NCBI GenBank assembly: GCA_015485455.1
Contig: WFTN01000118.1
Span: forward strand, 1 to 10,567
DNA: 10,567 nucleotides
Source: Planctomycetota bacterium
GTDB lineage: Bacteria; Planctomycetota; GCA-002687715; DRQF01
Direction of reading: 5' to 3'
Both the position numbers and the translations under genes were made by a program. Within the stretch, counting starts at the first letter, position 1. Each line of letters opens with the position of its first letter. Positions 5,715 through 10,567 of this stretch are shown here, in pieces. The notes under the pieces are model-generated. The model did no database searches and was not told the DNA's origin. It saw only the letters and a program-made list of their open reading frames with translations.

Positions 5715-7124
5715 ATGCATGAAATTATCTGTCCCCACTGCAAGAAGGCTTTCCAAGTCGACGAAGCCGGATATGCCGACATACTCAAGCAAGTTCGTGA
5801 CAAGGACTTTGAGCAACAGTTGCACGAGAGGCTTGAGCTGGCGGAAAAGGACAAAAGCACAGCGATTGAGTTAGCCAAAAGCGAAGTGAGCCGTGAGATG
5901 CAGAAGGCTGCTGCTGTCAAGGACGCTGAGATTCAAGAGTTGAAGGCTCGTTTGGATAATGGTGAAGTCACCAAGAAACTTGCGGTCACGGAAGCTCTGG
6001 GTGAGGTCCTAAAGGAGAGGGATGCTCTGGCGAATGAGCTTCAGCAGGCCAAGAACGCACAGCAAGCGGCTGCCGAACTTGCCCAGGCCCAGCTTGCTAA
6101 AGAGCTGCAGGAGACGGCCGCGGCGAAAGACAAAGAGATCCAAAAGTTAGAGGCTCAGTTAGCGACGACCCAGGTAGAACAAAAGGTCGCCATGAACGGG
6201 GCAGTCAGTGCAGTAGAAAAAGAGCGCGACGAACTCAAGAGCAGTCTTGAACGAGCCGAGCTTCAACAGCAACTGGAGCAAAGGTTACTTAAAGACAAAT
6301 ATGAGACCCAGATCAAAGATCGGGATGATGCCATTGAACGTCTTCGGGACATGAAGGCTCGCCTGTCAACCAAGATGGTCGGAGAAACTCTCGAACAACA
6401 CTGCGAGACAGAGTTCAATCGTATTCGATCAACAGCGTTTCCCATGGCTTACTTCGAAAAAGACAATGATGCCCGAACCGGCAGCAAAGGTGACTATATT
6501 TTTCGCGACTCTGACGAATCTGGAACTGAAATCGTCTCTATCATGTTCGAGATGAAGAACGAAAACGACAGCACAGCTACAAAGAAGAAAAACGAGGATT
6601 TCTTGAAAGAGCTGGACAAGGATCGTCGGCAAAAAGGCTGCGAATACGCTGTGCTCGTTTCCCTTCTCGAACCGGAAAGCGAACTCTACAACTCTGGGAT
6701 CGTCGATGTTTTTCATCGTTACCCAAAGATGTACGTGATCCGGCCTCAGTTCTTTATTCCTATCATCACACTTTTGCGCAATGCGGCGATGAAGTCTCTC
6801 CAATACAAAACAGAGCTTGCCCTTGTTAAGGCTCAAAACGTCGACATCACAAACTTTGAGAATGATCTCGATAAGTTCAAGACGGCCTTCGGGAAGAACT
6901 ATGATCTGGCTTCTAGAAAGTTTCAGAAAGCAATCGATGAAATTGATAAGTCAATTGATCACCTGCAGAAGACAAAAGATGCTCTACTGAGTACGGATCG
7001 AAATTTGCGTTTGGCAAATAATAAGGCTCAGGATGTTACCATCAAGAAACTGACTCGGCGTAACCCCACCATGGCGTCGAAATTCGCTGAACTCGACAAT
7101 CAGGGTTCTTCCGATTCGGAATGA
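5715..7124 (+). CDS. DUF2130 family coiled-coil protein with PD-(D/E)XK-like C-terminal domain
   Basis: The 469-residue protein starts with a small CPHCKKAF motif (C6, C9; only one CxxC, so half of a zinc ribbon), followed by a long charged coiled coil (about 25-220). The DUF2130 domain comes next (about 220-360), with landmarks [44 protein letters not shown] and YAVLVSLLE. Within it, D260 followed by E279-x-K281, with an upstream glutamate helix at GETLEQ, resembles the active site of PD-(D/E)XK nucleases; this is pattern reading, not proof. A helical tail (370-450) follows. The biochemical role of the family is not known to me. The coiled coil contains a tandem duplication, listed separately. 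AAGGA lies 11 nt before the ATG. Neighbours give no clear pathway, and no partner defence genes are visible. No signal peptide or membrane segment is seen, so it is probably cytosolic or nucleoid-associated. Confidence 0.88.
   Translation: MHEIICPHCKKAFQVDEAGYADILKQVRDKDFEQQLHERLELAEKDKSTAIELAKSEVSREMQKAAAVKDAEIQELKARLDNGEVTKKLAVTEALGEVLKERDALANELQQAKNAQQAAAELAQAQLAKELQETAAAKDKEIQKLEAQLATTQVEQKVAMNGAVSAVEKERDELKSSLERAELQQQLEQRLLKDKYETQIKDRDDAIERLRDMKARLSTKMVGETLEQHCETEFNRIRSTAFPMAYFEKDNDARTGSKGDYIFRDSDESGTEIVSIMFEMKNENDSTATKKKNEDFLKELDKDRRQKGCEYAVLVSLLEPESELYNSGIVDVFHRYPKMYVIRPQFFIPIITLLRNAAMKSLQYKTELALVKAQNVDITNFENDLDKFKTAFGKNYDLASRKFQKAIDEIDKSIDHLQKTKDALLSTDRNLRLANNKAQDVTIKKLTRRNPTMASKFAELDNQGSSDSE
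5865..6278 (+). repeat. Tandem in-frame duplication (207-bp period) in the coiled coil of the DUF2130 gene
   Basis: Residues 51-119 and 120-188 align without gaps at an offset of 69 residues. In the core (62-117 against 131-186) I count 25 identities in 56 positions, including AAAxKDxEIQxLxAxL and KERDxLxxxL at matching places. The spacing match argues for an old internal duplication, although coiled-coil composition alone raises the background similarity. Confidence 0.6.
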
Positions 7125-7206
7125 TATTGTGAGAGTGGTTAGCAGGGCAGTCGATGGTGGTGAATCTGACCGAGTACGGCAGAGTTGGGGGGAGCCTCAA
7201 TCATAG

Positions 7207-7962
7207 ATGCGAGAAGATAGCATGAGTGGCATACGACGGGATCTCTTGGGCAAGACGGCTCTCATCACTGGTTCGGCCAAAAGGCTAGGAAAGCATCTCG
7301 CTTTGAGTCTAGCTCAGTCTGGATGCGATATCGTTGTGCACCACAATCACAACGGTGATGAGGCTCAATCTGTCGTTGCCGAAATTGAGGCTCTCGGCCG
7401 CAAGGCTTGGGCTATTCAGGCCGATTTCTTGGAAGCGGGTGGGGCGGAAAAGTTGGCCAAGCAAGCTTTTCTGAAGGCTGGCCCCATCGACATTCTTGTT
7501 AACAACGTGGGCAACTATTTGCGTAAGCCAGTCCTGGAAACAACGGCAACGGAGTGGCGGGGGATTCTCGAAGCTAATCTGATAGCACCCCAAGTGCTTA
7601 TTCAGGCATTTGTTGCTCAATGCCCTGATTCTGGCGGGCAGATCCTGAGTGTTGGTTATGCCGGCTTGGAGTCTATCCGACCCCATCAAAATGCCACGGC
7701 CTACCAAGTGAGCAAGACAGGGCTTTATATTCTGACGAAGACCTATGCCGAAACCTTGGCGCCCAAGGGTATTCGAGTCAACATGATTTCACCGGGCCAT
7801 TTGGACAACTCAGTCGATCTACCGGAAAACATTCCCGCTGAGATTCCTCTGGGGCGAGCTGGCCGTTTGTCTGACATCGAAGATGCACTGCACTATCTTC
7901 TGGATTTTGATGGTTATGTGACGGGTGTCAATTTGGACATTGCCGGCGGGTATCGGCTTTAA
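7207..7962 (+). CDS. Short-chain dehydrogenase/reductase, pteridine-reductase-like or FabG-like, atypical active site
   Basis: This 251-residue Rossmann-fold protein belongs to the SDR family. The nucleotide-binding loop is TGSAKRLGKH (21-30), of the TGx3RxG type also seen in pteridine reductases. NNVG (99-102), N124 and Y166-x3-K170 follow. The basic-looking stretch after the second strand (VVHHNHN) suggests NADPH rather than NADH. The active-site Ser position is unusual: the segment SVGYAG puts Tyr151 where Ser, or Asp in pteridine reductases, normally lies, with a three-residue insertion before Y166. S148 may or may not substitute. The C-terminal ISPGHLDNSVD and GVNLDIAGGYRL fit the family. 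The start may be ATG 7207 (GGGGGGAG lies 12 nt upstream) or ATG 7222 (GAGAAG lies 5 nt upstream); I cannot decide. The stop lies 6 bp from the converging BrkB-DUF547 gene. The substrate is unknown. Confidence 0.85.
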   Translation: MREDSMSGIRRDLLGKTALITGSAKRLGKHLALSLAQSGCDIVVHHNHNGDEAQSVVAEIEALGRKAWAIQADFLEAGGAEKLAKQAFLKAGPIDILVNNVGNYLRKPVLETTATEWRGILEANLIAPQVLIQAFVAQCPDSGGQILSVGYAGLESIRPHQNATAYQVSKTGLYILTKTYAETLAPKGIRVNMISPGHLDNSVDLPENIPAEIPLGRAGRLSDIEDALHYLLDFDGYVTGVNLDIAGGYRL

Positions 7963-7968
7963 TTGTAT

Positions 7969-9660
7969 CTATGGCCTTCGGTTGAGGTGATGATTGGCTG
8001 GTCGAAACTCAAGTATTGCACCTTCGTCGCTGTCCAGGACTTGAGCGCATTCTTTGTTTACGAAGGGCCGAATGAAGGTTTCTAATTTCTTGTCTTTCGC
8101 GGCCCCTTCGAAACTCGGGCGAAACTTCACAAAGACCCAAGGCAAAGTAATCGTATTTCCTTTCACCGTGGTGAAGGGCGGGTGAAGTAGTTCGCGGCAG
8201 ATGTCGTTGAGCTGCTGATCGATGGTCATTCCTTCTAAAGCGTAGCGCTGAAGTTTGGGTGCGGTCAGGCTCATATTGGAAAGGGCGCACAGTTGTCTCG
8301 GGTCATCACCGAAGTGGACGCGCAAAATGCGGTCGCGAATGTCATGGAGAGATACTTCGTGGCCAGCCAAGGTTGCGACGTTTTGGTCGTAGGCATCTTC
8401 GATATCGCGAATCGATCGCAGTCCTTTTTCTTGGACGGCAACCAAGCGAAGGGCTGAAGCGTTGTAGAGGTTGATCAAGAGCGCTTGTAGGTCAGAAGGA
8501 GTGAGGGTCTCAATTTTGACCTTGGCGATGTCAGCGATGTAGCTATCCAAGGTTTCTATGTCTTGAGCAACGGCAGCAAACTCAACCAAGCCGTTTTCAT
8601 CAACGTGGTTCTTAAGGAATGCTGTTAGCTTCGACTGGTTATAGTGTTGGCTCCCGCTTCTCAAACTTCTTCGCAGCAAATCTGAAATCTCTCCACCAAC
8701 GTCTTGGGCGATGGGAGTGAAACTCGCAGGGGTTAAGAACTTACTAATACCCAAGGGGACTAAAATGAGGATCGCCACGCTGATTGCCACCAGTTTCCAG
8801 GGCAGGGGTTCTTTCGGGGCCACCGTCGCGTCGCTGAGGTTTGCTTTGTATTCCGGGTGGAGCACGGCGTCGATCTGACCACCGATCAAGAGCACGAAGC
8901 TCATCATATAGAACCAAACCAAGCAGAGAATGACGGCACCCAAGCTGCCATAGAGCTTGTCGTAGTTATTGACTTGGTCAAGGTAGAGCTTGAATCCCAC
9001 CGAAACCACAATCCATGAGGTGACTGAAAATAGGGTGCCTGGGGAGAAAATACGAAATTTCTTCTTCATGGCAGGGCAGAGCCAATAGATACCGGCATGA
9101 ACCACGAAGAGAAAGAAGAGGGGAATGAGGTTGCGCACGATCTTGAACGCGCTTTCGCCGATGCCCCCCAAGTTGACATAGTTGAAGACGAACTCTTCAA
9201 TGCGTGGACCTAAGAGAATGACAACAATGCCAATGACTAAGAGCATACCCAACATAAATGTCATGAGCAGGCTGAGGCCGAAGAAACGAGCATAGTGTCG
9301 TGGGTCTTTGAGGCCGAAGGCCTTGTTGAGCCCTCGTGTTGTTGAACTCATAGCGCCTGAGCTCATCCATACGCAGACAATCAAAGTGGCACTCAGCAAG
9401 TTGGTTTTCTTGATGGTGGTGACTTCGAAGATGGTTTCTTCTAATAGGCGAATGACTTCTTCAGGTGCGATCTTCTGCAGCAAGATCATAGTCTCACCGA
9501 AGAGATCTGGGATGGGTAAGAAGGCGACGGCCGTGGTTAAGAGGAGAAAAAACGGGAAGACAGCCATCATGGCGAAGTAAGCCATCTCGGCAGCGTGATT
9601 CTGCAAGTCGTTTTCGGCTACTTGCCGTGTGACCTTCCAGATCCACCTTAGTAATCTCAT
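7969..9660 (-). CDS. YihY/BrkB family membrane protein fused to a DUF547 domain
   Basis: The 563-residue protein has an N-terminal YihY/BrkB (formerly mislabelled RNase BN) membrane domain, residues 1-265. It begins with the typical MAYFAMMAVFPFFLLL and has six hydrophobic segments (about 26-48, 88-106, 126-150, 174-196, 205-225, 236-262). A seventh hydrophobic segment lies at 289-306. Residues 340-533 match DUF547: VDENGLVEFAAV, ALLINLYNASALRLV (393-407), IRDI, LHDIRDRILR and then DDPRQLCALSNMSLTAPKL. In the family this last stretch usually carries a His and a Cys-x4-Cys-Pro pattern; here they read Leu457, Asn462 and Ala467, so the domain looks degenerate. BrkB proteins have no agreed function. 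The ATG at 9660 has GGGAG at 7 nt. The gene follows the flavoprotein gene by 75 bp on the same strand and may share its transcript. Confidence 0.88.
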   Translation of the reverse strand: MRLLRWIWKVTRQVAENDLQNHAAEMAYFAMMAVFPFFLLLTTAVAFLPIPDLFGETMILLQKIAPEEVIRLLEETIFEVTTIKKTNLLSATLIVCVWMSSGAMSSTTRGLNKAFGLKDPRHYARFFGLSLLMTFMLGMLLVIGIVVILLGPRIEEFVFNYVNLGGIGESAFKIVRNLIPLFFLFVVHAGIYWLCPAMKKKFRIFSPGTLFSVTSWIVVSVGFKLYLDQVNNYDKLYGSLGAVILCLVWFYMMSFVLLIGGQIDAVLHPEYKANLSDATVAPKEPLPWKLVAISVAILILVPLGISKFLTPASFTPIAQDVGGEISDLLRRSLRSGSQHYNQSKLTAFLKNHVDENGLVEFAAVAQDIETLDSYIADIAKVKIETLTPSDLQALLINLYNASALRLVAVQEKGLRSIRDIEDAYDQNVATLAGHEVSLHDIRDRILRVHFGDDPRQLCALSNMSLTAPKLQRYALEGMTIDQQLNDICRELLHPPFTTVKGNTITLPWVFVKFRPSFEGAAKDKKLETFIRPFVNKECAQVLDSDEGAILEFRPANHHLNRRP

Positions 9661-9667
9661 CCCCAGA

Positions 9668-9672
9668 CTCCC
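9668..9672 (-). promoter_or_regulatory. Ribosome binding site of the BrkB-DUF547 gene
   Basis: GGGAG on the minus strand lies 7 nt before the ATG at 9660, a near-ideal distance that supports this start. Confidence 0.6.
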
Positions 9673-9735
9673 GATCGTTTAGATCTTGATTGCTATCTTA
9701 AAGGCGTGGGGTCGAGCGTCCACCGTGCAGGACAC

Positions 9736-10567
9736 TTAATCTTCTGCCTTCCTGACTACCATAGCAGCAGCGGCCCGACCTGCCACGACTCCCGTGCTAA
9801 AAGCTGATTGAAAGTTGAAACCACCGATAGGACCGTCCAAGTCAAGGATTTCCCCAGCGATGTGTAATCCTGGGACAATCTTGGATTCCATGGTCTTGGG
9901 CGACACTTCACTGAGCTCAACGCCCCCAGCGGTCACTTCCGCTTTGGCGAACCCTTCCGTCCCGTGGGGGAGGATGCGTTGCATCTTGAGGGTTGAAACC
10001 AAGGCTGATCTTTCGGCTTTGGTGAGGTCAGAAGAAGCTCGGTCTTCTGGGATCTGGGCTTGCGCCATGAGAGCCGTCACGAACCTCTTGGGGAAACTTC
10101 CTGGGATCACATTCGCTATGAGCTGCCGTTTCTTGGCAGCTTCACGAAACAGAATGTTGAGCTCATCGAGTCTTCGTTTTGGAAGCCAGTCTATTTGCAA
10201 TTGCCGCTTAGAGTTTTGATTTTCTAAGTGCTTGGAGAGGTCCATGGGGCCAGGGCCAGAGAGCCCTCGGTGAGTAAAAAGAAGTGGGCGTCTGCGACTG
10301 AAGAGGGCTTTGCCCCCTTCCCCGATGGCCGATAAGACCACATCTTCTATGGCGATGCCCGTGAGGTCGCGAATCCACTCATCTTGGCAAACCAAAGGCA
10401 CCAACGCTGGCCGGGGGTTGACGATTTTGTGACCTAATTTTCTCAGCCAGGGGTAGCCATCTCCGGTCGTGCCGGTTTTGGGAAAGGAAACTCCGCCGCA
10501 AGTGATGATGACTCGGGTAGCCACAATCTTGCGTCGGGGAGTGGTCAGCAAGAATCCGGAGTCGCAG
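9736..10567 (-). CDS. HI0933/YhiN-family NAD(P)/FAD-dependent oxidoreductase, N-terminus beyond the window
   Basis: About 276 C-terminal residues are visible, and the frame stays open to the window edge. The N-terminal FAD-binding GxGxxG segment of this roughly 400-residue family therefore lies outside. Landmarks are VIITCGGVSFPKTGTTGDGY (the ATGG-like flavin contact followed by the family signature), LRKLGHKIVNPRPALVPLV, LFTHRGLSGPGPMDLS, and the C-terminal GEILDLDGPIGGFNFQSA, which closes over the FAD. A TTG at 10551 could be taken for a start but falls inside the conserved core, so it is not used. The family (HI0933, YhiN, BaiN-like) consists of soluble cytosolic flavoproteins, mostly without a firm substrate. 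The gene lies upstream of the BrkB-DUF547 gene on the same strand; no shared pathway is evident. Confidence 0.92.
   Translation of the reverse strand, partial: CDSGFLLTTPRRKIVATRVIITCGGVSFPKTGTTGDGYPWLRKLGHKIVNPRPALVPLVCQDEWIRDLTGIAIEDVVLSAIGEGGKALFSRRRPLLFTHRGLSGPGPMDLSKHLENQNSKRQLQIDWLPKRRLDELNILFREAAKKRQLIANVIPGSFPKRFVTALMAQAQIPEDRASSDLTKAERSALVSTLKMQRILPHGTEGFAKAEVTAGGVELSEVSPKTMESKIVPGLHIAGEILDLDGPIGGFNFQSAFSTGVVAGRAAAAMVVRKAED

Noticed and set aside
7125..7206. 82-bp gap between the DUF2130 and SDR genes, checked for a promoter or terminator
   Set aside because: Apart from the purine-rich GGGGGGAG before the SDR start, I see no hairpin with a T run and no convincing -35/-10 pair.
9719..9734. 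GTCC...GGAC inverted repeat between the flavoprotein and BrkB genes
   Set aside because: The stem is only 4 bp with an 8-nt loop and no T run; it is likely chance.

Overview
The window is ordinary-looking, gene-dense chromosomal DNA of moderate GC content (roughly 50% by eye). It is probably from a Gram-negative bacterium, because it carries an AlgI/AlgX-type system for acetylating a polysaccharide in the periplasm. The two-domain Nfu protein at the left edge (Nfu N-terminal domain plus CxxC domain) is common in Alphaproteobacteria and some other Gram-negative lineages, but nothing here fixes the phylum. I see no rRNA, tRNA, CRISPR array, insertion sequence or phage gene.

Layout. (1) Positions 1-1871, + strand: a tight operon of nfu (5' end cut off), a HAD-NUDIX fusion and folB, both junctions being ATGA stop/start overlaps. 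(2) Positions 1876-5252, - strand: an MBOAT acyltransferase (AlgI-like, TTG start) followed after 8 bp by an AlgX/AlgJ-like SGNH protein with a long beta-rich C-terminal extension. It converges with folB, with only 4 bp between the stops. (3) Positions 5253-5714: the divergent control region. It holds a good sigma70-type promoter candidate (5384-5412), a 35-residue single-pass membrane miniprotein (5462-5569) and a strong hairpin (5579-5618). (4) Positions 5715-7124, + strand: a DUF2130 coiled-coil protein whose C-terminal domain shows a PD-(D/E)XK-like D...ExK pattern. (5) Positions 7207-7962, + strand: an atypical short-chain dehydrogenase. (6) Positions 7969-10567, - strand: an HI0933/YhiN-type flavoprotein (N-terminus beyond the window edge) followed by a YihY/BrkB membrane protein fused to a DUF547 domain.

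How the genes may work together. The first operon joins Fe-S cluster delivery to folate synthesis. A NUDIX domain fused to a phosphatase-like HAD domain and translationally coupled to dihydroneopterin aldolase is a plausible one-protein route from dihydroneopterin triphosphate to dihydroneopterin, though the HAD active site departs from the usual phosphatase motif. The MBOAT and SGNH proteins form a transmembrane O-acetylation pair whose polysaccharide target is not encoded nearby. The BrkB-DUF547 protein has an extra seventh membrane segment that should put its DUF547 domain in the periplasm, and that domain has lost conserved Cys and His positions. I found no convincing complete novel defence or mobile system. 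The most notable items are the two domain fusions, the unlisted miniprotein and the nuclease-like DUF2130 protein.
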